Virus record (IMG/VR): IMGVR_UViG_3300037493_003174 | Location: 1 to 64,000 of that record | Reading direction: 5' to 3' (one strand) | DNA: 64,000 bases | Origin: a virus | In this document: in pieces, positions 56,643-64,000 of the stretch | Numbering within the stretch: the first letter of the stretch is position 1 | Layout: every line of letters begins with the position of its first letter | Notes under the pieces: generated by a model | Database searches by the model: none | Told to the model about the DNA's origin: nothing | The model's input: the letters and a program-made list of their open reading frames with translations, nothing else | Position numbers and translations under genes: made by a program

Positions 56643-57209
56643 TTAACCTAGAATTTTTAATTTCTGCAAATCTGCAACCTCAATCAACAAATTTTCTCTT
56701 TCCATATGAGGTTTATCACAGAGCTCACCAACAAATTTAAGTAATTCTACTTCAACATTTAGGATTTTTGCATACTGTTCAAAGAATTTCTCAGGAAACA
56801 AATAGCTATTGACATATATGTGATTTGCACTATTGTCATCAAAATAATTCAGAATCTTGCGCTTTAATACTTGGTTCATTCTGCTGTATTTACCATCAAC
56901 AAAATAAAACCAATCTTCACTGAAATCAGAAAAGTCAAATATAAATATACTAGTAGAACTATCTACTTTAATATAATCTACAAGTCTATTGTTCTTGAGT
57001 AGAATATTCTTCTCAAACTCAATATACTCTGGATCATTCTTAGTATGATATACACAGACTAATTTCATATCCTCGGTGGTATAGTTCTCATCCCAAGAAA
57101 CATAAGTTTCTGTTGGAACGGCACATGACCCCCTTTTTATTTCCAAGAGCGGATATAAGAATATCTTGGACTTTTGAAAGTATTTCCTATAAAGCGCATT
57201 CAATGCCAT
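56643..57209 (-). CDS. Conserved protein of unknown function, 188 aa
   Basis: The N-terminus (ALNALYRKYFQKSKIFLYPL, then IKRGSCAVPTETY) is a block I associate with crAss-like hypothetical proteins. The remainder alternates strands and helices with several aromatic residues. No enzymatic or nucleic-acid-binding motif could be named. It sits 4 bases after the nuclease gene and 26 bases before the 133-aa gene, so it belongs to the replication/recombination unit. Confidence 0.55.
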   Translation of the reverse strand: MALNALYRKYFQKSKIFLYPLLEIKRGSCAVPTETYVSWDENYTTEDMKLVCVYHTKNDPEYIEFEKNILLKNNRLVDYIKVDSSTSIFIFDFSDFSEDWFYFVDGKYSRMNQVLKRKILNYFDDNSANHIYVNSYLFPEKFFEQYAKILNVEVELLKFVGELCDKPHMERENLLIEVADLQKLKILG

Positions 57210-57213
57210 AAGT

Positions 57214-58233
57214 TTACAATTTTACATTACCAATTGCAAGCTCATAAGGCAAGTCATATCTTCTGTTTTCATAGTGCCACTTGATCTGAGGTACTATGTC
57301 TGTTTCAAATTTTTCTTGCCATAAAGCAAGCGTTTCTAAAGATACTTGATAAGGGTATACTTGGTTATACTTGTCTACAACAATAAATGTTACTTGCACT
57401 GTCCAGTTATGAGCATCTTCACTAGCAACGTACTTCTGAAGAGCAAGCTTAACATAAATCACTGCCTGAATCCAATACCGGTAATATTCTACAGCATCTT
57501 TAAAATCCTGTATAGGTTTACCAGTTGTCTTCAAATCATTGACAAATAAAGTCTTAGATGCATTGTCTACTACAATATTATCCAAGACACCTTTAATACC
57601 AAATGGTAAATCTCCAATACTTCCGGACAGTAGCAACTCATTGTGCACTTCAGTATCTGGATCTCTATCATCTAAATCAAGCTGTAATAGAGACATTACA
57701 TCTCTGTTTTGTTTTAGTATTTGAACAGACTGTCTGCAGCCATCCAGAATTATCTGATCAATTACTGTTTTTTCAGAACTTACTTTCAGAAACTTAAAAT
57801 ATTCTTTGTTTTCTTCTGTCAGGATTTTTTCTATCCTCTGTTGATCAGTCTTTAATGCTTGGTGCAGATTCATTGCAAGAAGTTGTGTAAGAATCTCTGG
57901 CATGTAATCTTCTAGTAATAAAGTATTATTTCCAAGAGTCATATGATACTTGAAAATATTATCTACTACTGTTTTGTTATTTCCACTAGGGAGTTTACCT
58001 GGTAGCACTACAAAATCATTTTCAAACTTACTTGGTTCTAATAAAAGACAATGCAGAACACGCCCTGCTACCAGATGCGCGTCTGTACTATCCTCTCTTT
58101 GATTAAGAATGTAATGATTATAAAATGCTATAGGAGAAAATAATAGCTTGTTAATTCCACTATAACTAAAGTAAAACTTTTGCTTGTAGAATAATTCTAG
58201 TTCATCAGAACCAGTCAAAGTCATCTGACTCAT
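57214..58233 (-). CDS. PD-(D/E)XK nuclease, RecB/exonuclease VIII-like
   Basis: The protein has 339 residues. The N-terminal part has the YFSYSGINKLLFSPIAFYNHY block, then GRVLHCLL (H61), typical of the RecB/Cas4/PDDEXK_12 group. The catalytic core is GVLDNIVVD (D218) followed by LFVNDLKTT (D233, K235), giving D...DxK. A conserved YRYWIQAVIYVKLA helix follows with the Q/Y of motif IV. The family trims or resects double-stranded DNA ends for recombination or packaging. It overlaps the upstream gene by 29 bases. A RecE-like partner for annealing proteins is possible. Confidence 0.7.
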   Translation of the reverse strand: MSQMTLTGSDELELFYKQKFYFSYSGINKLLFSPIAFYNHYILNQREDSTDAHLVAGRVLHCLLLEPSKFENDFVVLPGKLPSGNNKTVVDNIFKYHMTLGNNTLLLEDYMPEILTQLLAMNLHQALKTDQQRIEKILTEENKEYFKFLKVSSEKTVIDQIILDGCRQSVQILKQNRDVMSLLQLDLDDRDPDTEVHNELLLSGSIGDLPFGIKGVLDNIVVDNASKTLFVNDLKTTGKPIQDFKDAVEYYRYWIQAVIYVKLALQKYVASEDAHNWTVQVTFIVVDKYNQVYPYQVSLETLALWQEKFETDIVPQIKWHYENRRYDLPYELAIGNVKL

Positions 58234-59560
58234 TTGCTTGTGTTATTTGATTGTTATTTGATTGGGTATCTAAAGCTAATGGAGTTTCTATAACTTCTTT
58301 AATTATTTCTTCATCATTAGAATCATTAGAATCTAAAATGTTCTTAAGCTCAGTTAAATGTTCCTTAGCTTCTAAAGCAATTAACTCTTCCTTAAGTTCA
58401 TTACGTTCAATTCTAGTAAATGCTTCTGAGATATCTTCATCAGAAATCTCAAGCACCTCTTCTTCAACTTCAGGAAGAGTTTCCTCAAATTCAGATTGCA
58501 TTTGATATGAATAATTAACATTCATTTCTGCAAGAAGTTCTGGAGCTAAAGTAATGTGCTTCATTTTAAAGGTTGAAGTATCTCCTTTTTGTGCAACATC
58601 ATCACCAATATAACTTAACAAAGTGTTTAGTTTATCAGAAGTAAGTTGACCCTTTTCTTTAAGAACACTGATTGAGTGATCAGAACCAATCTGAGGATTA
58701 GAATGAGTAAGTCCTAACCAACCCAATAAAGATTTAAAGTTAACATGAGTTTTAGTGTGGCTATTATAAAATACATCTCCATGATAATAGAAAAGAATTA
58801 TCAAATGAACTAGACTTGCACTGTATTTACAGTTTGCCATAATTTCCATAGCCAATACTGTATTGTCATTATCAGAACTCTCTAGCATTATCTTTAGTTG
58901 GTTATAAACAGTATGATCAATAACGGCAGCTTCATCACCATTTAACTGGTCAATGATTGTTGACTCATCATATACAGAAGCTTGATTTGCAAGATCAACA
59001 ATTACTTTGAAATCCTCAAGAACAGAAGTTATTTTTTCTTGTTTTGGTTCACGGTTGTATTTATAAACATACTTCATGATAAGTCTAGAAGTTGGTCTAT
59101 CAACAAATACACACTTTTCTGTATAAAATTCTAGTGCATCAACAATCTTTTGATAATGGTGATCATCCAAAGAATCTTGAAAATTACTAAATTCTGTCAA
59201 TGCTATAAAATCAGATGTTTTAATTTTGAAGGCCCAAGTTGATGTTACAACTTTATTTAAGGTATTATTATTTGCAATAAACACATTTGCTTTTGCGGGA
59301 TCTCTTACTGTTCTTATACCAGATTCATCACAAAGATTTTTAAATTTATTTCTTGGAACATGTACACCGGGTAAGAAAAATACCTTATCTCCATTTGTTG
59401 GAACATAATCTGATTTAGAAATAGGCAAGATAAGATCTTTATCATTACCAATTTCTCCAAGAAGAACAGATATACTATAACTAGTTTCACTTCCCATGTC
59501 ACTAAAGTCATCACACCAGTAACCTAAGTCTGAGCTAAAGTTTAAAATTGTTTTACTCAT
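58205..59560 (-). CDS. Conserved replication-region protein with acidic DDFDWF tail
   Basis: The chosen start (MSKTILNFSSDLGYWC) is at 59560 and gives 451 residues. The longer reading from 59587 would begin inside a terminator loop, so it is not preferred. Residues 1-160 have alternating strands (FFLPGVHVPRNKFKNL, TRLIMKYVYKYN), 170-350 are helical, and from about 370 the protein is very acidic, ending in ESDDFDWF. That tip matches the chemistry of the C-terminal interaction tips of SSB and T7 gp2.5 proteins. Together with the adjacent nuclease this suggests a role in DNA replication or repair. No known domain was recognised. Confidence 0.55.
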   Translation of the reverse strand: MSKTILNFSSDLGYWCDDFSDMGSETSYSISVLLGEIGNDKDLILPISKSDYVPTNGDKVFFLPGVHVPRNKFKNLCDESGIRTVRDPAKANVFIANNNTLNKVVTSTWAFKIKTSDFIALTEFSNFQDSLDDHHYQKIVDALEFYTEKCVFVDRPTSRLIMKYVYKYNREPKQEKITSVLEDFKVIVDLANQASVYDESTIIDQLNGDEAAVIDHTVYNQLKIMLESSDNDNTVLAMEIMANCKYSASLVHLIILFYYHGDVFYNSHTKTHVNFKSLLGWLGLTHSNPQIGSDHSISVLKEKGQLTSDKLNTLLSYIGDDVAQKGDTSTFKMKHITLAPELLAEMNVNYSYQMQSEFEETLPEVEEEVLEISDEDISEAFTRIERNELKEELIALEAKEHLTELKNILDSNDSNDEEIIKEVIETPLALDTQSNNNQITQANESDDFDWF

Positions 59561-59565
59561 ATTTA

Positions 59566-59598
59566 AAAAATAAAAGAAAGGGGTCATTACACCCCTCT
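59566..59598 (-). terminator. Rho-independent terminator
   Basis: In minus-strand direction AGGGGT (59596-59591) pairs with ACCCCT (59584-59579) around a 6-base loop and is followed by TTCTTTTATTT. It lies between the AAA+ gene and the DDFDWF-tail gene and defines the start of the latter. Confidence 0.75.
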
Positions 59599-59655
59599 CA
59601 AGTTTGTATTGAGTTGAAAAATGGTTTATTAATTTGGAAAAGCTTGAGGCTTCAC

Positions 59656-60846
59656 TTACTTAACAGCCATCTTTACAACATTAGCATTTAGCATTAGCTT
59701 ACTAAATTTAAGCTTGTTTCCATTAACAATCTCCTTGATCATTAAGTATCTCACATCATCATTAAATGCAGCACAATCTGTTGTTAGTTTAATCAAACGG
59801 TTAGCAATTGAATCAGTTACTGTATTACTCTCAGCATGTAGCAAAGAATAATTTATCACACGTGTAGCAATTACACTTGAGATATCAGCTCTAAAGTCAT
59901 CATCTTCACCAACAGCATTCTTCAAGGCTCCCATCACATATGCTTCATCTTTAGTCAAGATATCTTCCGGGGAAATAATCTTGTCTAATTTATTATTAAT
60001 GAACATAGTAAACATGGAACTAAAGTCTACTCCTACTGAGCCTTCACCAATCATTTGAATAAGAGGCAACTTATCCTCAAACTTAGGAATAGAACTAATC
60101 CCGTTGAAGAAAGTTGTAATTGCTCTTGGATTCACGCTTTGGTTTACTAGCTCAGGGTGCATTAGCATAAAGTTAATACATCTACCATCAATAGCAGTTG
60201 TCTCAGCCCACTTTGCCCATACATCTTTATCAAATTTTAGACCCACAGAAATAAATCTTGTCTTTTGAGCTACATCCAAGCTAGTCACATTATAGTCACC
60301 ATTGTCTGGATTAGTAGTCAAGATTACATGCCAGTTCTTTGGAAGTTTCCATGATACATATTCTTGTCTGTCTAAGATCTCCATGGTAGCTTGCATAAAT
60401 CTATGGTCAGCTCTAGTATAATCATCAAGAATCAAGAAGCCACCTTCACCTTTACCCTGAATCCATTCAGGAGCAGCATGTGACATACGTTTTGCAACAA
60501 CTTTGTATCCTTTCTTTACAGCTGCATCAATCTGAGCTTCATTTATCCAGGTAGTTTTACCTTCAGCATTTTGTATTTCAAATTCCTTTACAGGAAAACC
60601 CACTAAGTCACCTAATTCTTCTAACTGAGATAGATTAAGCTTTACAACTTGCATGCTCATCTCTTTACCCAACTGCATAATAGCTGAAGTTTTACCAAGT
60701 CCGGCATCACCTTCAATATTAATTGCTACAGGAACTTTTCCTTCTTTCTGAATATGTTGGTTATTATTAACCATGTGTTTGATGAAATCTTTTAACTCAT
60801 CAACATTTAACAAAACTTGTGAATTCTCTACTTTTTTTCTTGACAT
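59656..60846 (-). CDS. MoxR-type AAA+ ATPase
   Basis: The protein has 396 residues. The Walker A motif is GDAGLGKT at 46-53, Walker B is LILDD at 138-142 and the sensor-1-like TTNPDNGDYN has N179. The layout fits MoxR/NorQ/CbbQ-type ATPases, which work with VWA-domain partners to remodel or activate client proteins. The partner is encoded immediately upstream (60858-62162), 11 bases away, with no terminator between. In a phage, the pair may remodel a host or virion protein. The client is not known. Confidence 0.8.
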   Translation of the reverse strand: MSRKKVENSQVLLNVDELKDFIKHMVNNNQHIQKEGKVPVAINIEGDAGLGKTSAIMQLGKEMSMQVVKLNLSQLEELGDLVGFPVKEFEIQNAEGKTTWINEAQIDAAVKKGYKVVAKRMSHAAPEWIQGKGEGGFLILDDYTRADHRFMQATMEILDRQEYVSWKLPKNWHVILTTNPDNGDYNVTSLDVAQKTRFISVGLKFDKDVWAKWAETTAIDGRCINFMLMHPELVNQSVNPRAITTFFNGISSIPKFEDKLPLIQMIGEGSVGVDFSSMFTMFINNKLDKIISPEDILTKDEAYVMGALKNAVGEDDDFRADISSVIATRVINYSLLHAESNTVTDSIANRLIKLTTDCAAFNDDVRYLMIKEIVNGNKLKFSKLMLNANVVKMAVK

Positions 60847-60857
60847 TGCTTTAATTT

Positions 60858-62162
60858 TTAAAGTTCTAATTTGATAATTCTTCCAGGAAGATCTTCATTC
60901 ATACTTGATCTTTCAGATAACACCCACAATGTTGGACCTTTTGGTAAGACACTTGCGCTGCATTCACCATCTGTAAAATATACAAGACTGGTATATAATT
61001 TATTGTTTTCATTAAAATATTCAATGACAGGATCAAATTGAGTCCCACCTCTACCTTGTACTTTTAAATCAAGTTCTCCTCTGTAAGGATCAATTGATTT
61101 AATTTGTGTATCACATTGTATCACTGTAATATCAACACCAGCTTTATAAATATGATGCATTTCATTCATAAACTCTGCAAGTTCAGTATCACTTACAGAA
61201 GCTGAAGTATCAATGGCCAACAACATGTGTTGTTTCATTTTTATTTTAAGACCAGGATTATCAGAGAATCTTCTATTCTCTTTTCTCCGGATCTTTTTAG
61301 TGAACACTCTAGTGCTAACACCAGTAAATCTTCTAATATAACCCCGCCAGTCAAATTTTGGTGGAACTACTTCATCAATTTCTATCAGTCCTTCAATTTC
61401 TCCAGGAACAGTTCCATGTTTCTTAATAGTCTGCTCTTTAGCATCAGATAGAAGTTTTTGTACTTGCTTATCTAATAACTTTTGCTCAGCTTCACTAAGA
61501 TTATCAAACTCTTCCCATGTTCCATGATCTGGAGTATTACCATCTTGAATATTATCTAGAAGTTGATCAAGATGAGGATTACTACAAGTGCCGTTTTTAT
61601 CTTTTTCATCTTGTGCTTCTTTCAACTTATCATAATAGTATCTAGAGCCTGCTTTTGCATCCCAACCTTTGTCAACGTAATCTTCAAAGATAATACCTCT
61701 AGGAGGAATAGCATCATATTCAGCTTTAGATTGCTCTTCAGTCATAGATCCATCTTCTAGACCTTGTTTTACTTTAGCTTTTACAGCATCAACTAACTGT
61801 TGATACTGATCAGCATTCATATCATCTCCAGGAAGCCAACCATTTTCAATATATTGGTTAAGTTCCATGTCCATAGCAACATTTGCTCTTTTCTTATCAG
61901 AAAATTTAAAATACATGCTAAGGTGCCCAAAGGCTATATGTAATAATTCATGTTTTAAGATACCAAGCTTATGTAAATCAGGTAATTTATCCCAGAACTC
62001 CTCATTGATTTCTAGTTGATAATTTATACCCATTTTACTTACGCCAGCCGTTGGTACTCTTTTGCTCCAAAACTTATTCAACATAATGAGAAAGATACCA
62101 TAATAAGGCTCTTTCAACATCAAGTCTTTAGTTGCTTTGCTTAATGATTCATTTCTTGTCAT
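60858..62162 (-). CDS. VWA-domain protein with zincin-like HExxH (DUF2201 type)
   Basis: The protein has 434 residues. HELLHIAFGH at 71-80 is a full HExxHxxxxH zincin signature. VAMDMELNQYI (from V95) follows. A middle, charged region (100-270) leads to a von Willebrand A-like domain with the MIDAS triad DTSAS (318-322), then GGTQFDP and YFTDGECS. That is the plan of DUF2201-like metallopeptidase/VWA proteins that pair with MoxR ATPases. Its stop overlaps the gene before it (ATGA). It may be a metal-dependent peptidase or a metal-bound scaffold. Confidence 0.8.
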   Translation of the reverse strand: MTRNESLSKATKDLMLKEPYYGIFLIMLNKFWSKRVPTAGVSKMGINYQLEINEEFWDKLPDLHKLGILKHELLHIAFGHLSMYFKFSDKKRANVAMDMELNQYIENGWLPGDDMNADQYQQLVDAVKAKVKQGLEDGSMTEEQSKAEYDAIPPRGIIFEDYVDKGWDAKAGSRYYYDKLKEAQDEKDKNGTCSNPHLDQLLDNIQDGNTPDHGTWEEFDNLSEAEQKLLDKQVQKLLSDAKEQTIKKHGTVPGEIEGLIEIDEVVPPKFDWRGYIRRFTGVSTRVFTKKIRRKENRRFSDNPGLKIKMKQHMLLAIDTSASVSDTELAEFMNEMHHIYKAGVDITVIQCDTQIKSIDPYRGELDLKVQGRGGTQFDPVIEYFNENNKLYTSLVYFTDGECSASVLPKGPTLWVLSERSSMNEDLPGRIIKLEL

Positions 62163-62563
62163 TCTTTTAGTTCAATATTAATGTTAAACTTATCAGCCGG
62201 ATAGCCTAGTTGTCCTAAAAATCCTACCATATCTACAACAAAATATTCTAGATACAATTCCATTGAAGCTTTACTAGCTTTTTTTTCTGTCATTATAGAC
62301 AAACATTTACCGCTTGTTAAAGCTACTGCACTTGAAGAATCTACATGTTTATTAATAATAAGCCATGCTTTTGAACAGTGCTTTTCCCATTCACTTACAG
62401 GTAATTTTGCGTACTTATATAGTACTAGTAACTCACCCAAATACTCTTTCAGATCTGCATTTTTCAGAGCTTCAAATGCTACAGTATGATTTTCTTTATC
62501 TGTAGATTTTAGCATTCCTAATAAATTCTTTGTTTCTTCTTTGTCAAACTTTACTTTACTCAT
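62159..62563 (-). CDS. Helical protein linked to the VWA/MoxR pair, 134 aa
   Basis: The protein is mainly helical, with a run of charged residues at the N-terminus and segments such as YLGELLVLYKYAKLPVSEWE. It has two Cys (EKHCSKAW; SGKCLSI). No known motif is present. It overlaps the VWA gene and the 64-aa gene by 4 bases each (ATGA), so it is translated with them and may be a third member of the system. Function unknown. Confidence 0.55.
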   Translation of the reverse strand: MSKVKFDKEETKNLLGMLKSTDKENHTVAFEALKNADLKEYLGELLVLYKYAKLPVSEWEKHCSKAWLIINKHVDSSSAVALTSGKCLSIMTEKKASKASMELYLEYFVVDMVGFLGQLGYPADKFNINIELKE

Positions 62564-62754
62564 AATTCTTCAGTTTTTAATCCTTCTTCATCTAAATAAT
62601 CTAATTCCATTAATTCACCATTTAAGTCCATCATAATCATGTATGCAGGATTATCTGTATCAACAGCATCCATGTCATAATTACTTTCTAAAAGTTCTAT
62701 AGCTTCATTAATTAAAGCTTCTACTTTTTCTCTAATTTGTTTTACTCTTTCCAT
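62560..62754 (-). CDS. Small acidic protein, 64 aa
   Basis: Helix followed by an acidic region (AIELLESNYDMDAVDTDNPA, then MDLNGELMELDYLDEEG). No motif is recognised. It starts with the context AAAGACTAATGGAA and ends overlapping the 134-aa gene by 4 bases. It may act with the VWA/MoxR genes. Confidence 0.5.
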   Translation of the reverse strand: MERVKQIREKVEALINEAIELLESNYDMDAVDTDNPAYMIMMDLNGELMELDYLDEEGLKTEEL

Positions 62755-62770
62755 TAGTCTTTAATTTTAA
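62753..62770 (-). promoter_or_regulatory. AAGACTAATG start context
   Basis: In minus-strand direction TTAAAATTAAAGACTAATG lies at the start of the 64-aa gene. It recurs at 63213-63230, 63621-63640 and, with ACTGATG, at 63757-63776. It contains no Shine-Dalgarno sequence. Confidence 0.45.
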
Positions 62771-63027
62771 ATGTTTTTTTTAAAACTTACTTTTATAAAA
62801 TACTTTACTGCATTCCAAAAAGATTTAGGAAAATAAATATTATATAAGTAAATAGTTCTAGGAGCTACAATAAACCCTTTCTTTAGTTTTTGTCCATCTA
62901 ACCAGTGGTTGTCTTTATAAATCCAACACAACCAATACTTTTTACTTTTTAATATTACTCTACCTTGTACAGGATACTTTTGAGCATCTTCTCTTTTTAC
63001 ACCTCTATAGTCATAAAATGTTCTCAT
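62767..63027 (-). CDS. Small basic hypothetical protein, 86 aa
   Basis: The protein is rich in Lys, Tyr and Trp, with segments KYWLCWIYKDNHWLDGQ and YNIYFPKSFWNAVKYFI. It probably folds as a mixed domain. No motif is recognised. Its start overlaps the stop of the 63-aa gene (ATGA), giving coupling. Function unknown. Confidence 0.5.
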   Translation of the reverse strand: MRTFYDYRGVKREDAQKYPVQGRVILKSKKYWLCWIYKDNHWLDGQKLKKGFIVAPRTIYLYNIYFPKSFWNAVKYFIKVSFKKNI

Positions 63028-63215
63028 ACTTTTGCTTTTTGTATAAAATGTTTTGCTACTTCAGGAATGTGTTTCTTATAGTAAGGTTGTTCAGACTTAC
63101 ACCATTGTTTCACCTGATCTTTTGTTTCAAATTTTTGATAAGAAAATGTTACTTCCAACTCATTAATGAAGTCTTGAACTGTCCAACCTTCCCATATGTG
63201 CCTATTATTTTCCAT
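63024..63215 (-). CDS. Small hypothetical protein, 63 aa
   Basis: MENNRHIWEGWTVQDFINEL at the N-terminus is followed by a helical, Lys-rich remainder. One Cys (KQWCKSE). No motif is recognised. Start context AAAGACTAATGGAA is shared with other genes of this cluster; the stop overlaps the next gene. Confidence 0.5.
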   Translation of the reverse strand: MENNRHIWEGWTVQDFINELEVTFSYQKFETKDQVKQWCKSEQPYYKKHIPEVAKHFIQKAKV

Positions 63216-63230
63216 TAGTCTTTTGTTTTA
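63213..63230 (-). promoter_or_regulatory. AAGACTAATG start context
   Basis: In minus-strand direction TTAAAACAAAAGACTAATGG precedes the 63-aa gene and contains the stop of the 131-aa gene. The last 13 bases are identical to those at 62753. Confidence 0.45.
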
Positions 63231-63623
63231 ATATGATTTACCTGTTTCTTTTTCATACTTCATTTGCCACTCAGATGCTTTTGCTAAATCAAAATTATGA
63301 TGATAAAAATCTGCTGCAAGCATTAAAAGTGTTGAATCATACATGTCTTTTGTTACATACATTTTAGTCCAAATAGCTTCTATATTTTCTAAACTTTTTC
63401 TAACATCATGACCTTCATTAATCCATTTTTCATATATGCCATAAAGACCATGAAAATCTACAGGAAAAGTCATAATAAAAGCATAAGTGTCTTTATTATA
63501 ATTAGTGTTTTCTTTTACAAAAATTGGTACTTCTCCAAGAGGTTTTTGCCAACCTAATTCTGTCATTATAATGTCAATCTTAGGTGTATCATACACTTTT
63601 TGTGTAAATGCATTTTCTTCCAT
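63228..63623 (-). CDS. Hypothetical protein, 131 aa
   Basis: Mixed alpha/beta protein with aromatic-rich blocks (TELGWQKPLGEVPIFVKEN, YAFIMTFPVDFHGLYGIY) and a helical C-terminus. No known domain or catalytic motif. It shares the GAAGACTAATGGAA start context. Nothing in the neighbourhood indicates its job; small genes of this sort at the edge of phage early regions often target host proteins, but that is only a general expectation. Confidence 0.5.
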   Translation of the reverse strand: MEENAFTQKVYDTPKIDIIMTELGWQKPLGEVPIFVKENTNYNKDTYAFIMTFPVDFHGLYGIYEKWINEGHDVRKSLENIEAIWTKMYVTKDMYDSTLLMLAADFYHHNFDLAKASEWQMKYEKETGKSY

Positions 63624-63640
63624 TAGTCTTCAATTTTTAA
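63621..63640 (-). promoter_or_regulatory. AAGACTAATG start context
   Basis: In minus-strand direction TTAAAAATTGAAGACTAATG runs from the stop codon of the 40-aa gene to the ATG of the 131-aa gene. It is the same leader type as at 62753 and 63213. Confidence 0.45.
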
Positions 63641-63759
63641 GGTTTATAATCAATTTTTATTTCTAAAAATAACCATACATAACTAGCATGCATTCCTTTT
63701 GATTTTTTTGGAATTAATTTCCATTCCAATAAATTAATTTTTAATGTTATTTGTTTCAT
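63637..63759 (-). CDS. Very small hypothetical protein, 40 aa
   Basis: The ORF reads MKQITLKINLLEWKLIPKKS onward to KIDYKP. It starts in the last bases of the upstream gene (TGATG overlap) and carries the cluster's GAAGACT start context. It fills what would otherwise be a 135-base gap. The residues look beta-rich. It is supported by position and start signal, not by any similarity. Confidence 0.4.
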   Translation of the reverse strand: MKQITLKINLLEWKLIPKKSKGMHASYVWLFLEIKIDYKP

Positions 63760-63776
63760 CAGTCTTCTATTTTTAG
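63757..63776 (-). promoter_or_regulatory. AAGACTGATG start context
   Basis: In minus-strand direction AAAAATAGAAGACTGATG forms both the last codons (IED, stop) of the partial gene and the start of the 40-aa gene. One base differs from the other three contexts, which turns TAATG into TGATG. Confidence 0.4.
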
Positions 63777-64000
63777 TGTTTTAATCATCCATTCTGTGGG
63801 TGTATTTATATTATCAACCCACTCTTTAGCAGTAGGAATGTAATTATTACAATCCTCTTTTACATGTTGTTCTCCAATATATCTGACATATACATCTTTA
63901 CCATCACAGTTAGTAATAGTCATACCAAATCTTTTTTCACATTCAAAGATACCTTCACTGTGGTGACGGAACATTCTATGTTTACTGTGTCCAATCCATG
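63759..64000 (-). CDS. Hypothetical protein, 5' truncated by the window
   Basis: The frame is open to the window edge beyond the ATG at 63974 (codons for WIGHSKHR precede it), so the true start probably lies outside. The visible part has GEQHVKEDCNNYIPTAKEW and ends in KTLKIED. The His-rich MFRHHSEGIFECEKR stretch could bind metal. No family recognised. Its stop overlaps the 40-aa gene start. Confidence 0.5.
   Translation of the reverse strand, partial: WIGHSKHRMFRHHSEGIFECEKRFGMTITNCDGKDVYVRYIGEQHVKEDCNNYIPTAKEWVDNINTPTEWMIKTLKIED

Noticed and set aside
59561-59587. Nine-residue N-terminal extension of the DDFDWF-tail protein from the ATG at 59587
   Set aside because: That ATG lies in the loop of a good terminator hairpin; the Met at 59560 begins the conserved-looking sequence.
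1-64000. tRNA genes, CRISPR arrays, insertion sequences, integrase or attachment sites
   Set aside because: Looked for in the intergenic gaps, all shorter than about 120 bases; nothing with cloverleaf, spaced repeats or transposase motifs was found.

Overview
The window looks like a piece of a large, AT-rich crAss-like (Crassvirales-type) podovirus genome that infects a member of the Bacteroidota. The main evidence is a run of giant virion proteins. They include a very long RNA polymerase with the DxDxD signature of the crAss-like virion RNAP, a stabilisation/muzzle-type tail protein preceded by small ring-type proteins, the cargo-type protein that begins MATYLQGVTDYIPQFQ, and a 47-residue basic protein at the end of the block. 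The replication genes lie on the other strand and converge on the structural block. I ran no database search; family names come from motifs and recalled similarity.

Layout. Bases 1-825 hold the 3' part of a structural gene, possibly the major capsid protein, closed by a strong terminator. Bases 897-7353 hold six Cys-rich virion or adhesin genes, including an 870-residue protein built of repeats and two paralogous fibre/spike proteins with a shared C-terminal module; a terminator at about 7400 ends this unit. Bases 7472-15355 hold three small head-tail/ring-type proteins and the 1866-residue stabilisation protein, tightly coupled by overlapping stop and start codons. Bases 15355-51255 encode seven giant proteins, apparently for packaging and ejection with the DNA. 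They carry SET, HAD-like, zinc-ribbon, peptidoglycan-binding, NlpC/P60-like and lysozyme-like regions (1618 aa), coiled-coil/cargo proteins (1233, 767, 988, 1806 aa), the RNA polymerase with an internal HEAWH zincin motif and a C-terminal AlkB-like 2OG-Fe(II) oxygenase (3554 aa), and a second zincin-like protein with a LysM-like stretch (1947 aa). A 47-aa basic protein ends the block.

Bases 51421-64000 are transcribed leftwards. Read in their own direction, from the right edge, they are a cluster of short unknown genes with an unusual shared start context, a three- or four-gene unit with a HExxH/VWA protein and a MoxR-type AAA+ ATPase, a conserved protein with an acidic DDFDWF tail, a PD-(D/E)XK nuclease, two unknown conserved proteins, a family B DNA polymerase ending in a sliding-clamp motif, a DUF932-like protein with an SSB-like acidic tail, a MazG-like pyrophosphohydrolase and two small proteins. 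Hairpin terminators separate several of these units.

In the inferred working model, the virion carries and injects the RNAP together with peptidoglycan-degrading, protease-like and possibly nucleic-acid-repair or protein-modifying domains. The RNAP then starts early transcription of the leftward replication genes. Three intergenic copies of TTTAGTATATT plus two related sites mark probable phage promoters in the structural block. No TAG stop codon is used by any of the 36 genes, and no tRNA, CRISPR array or insertion sequence was seen.
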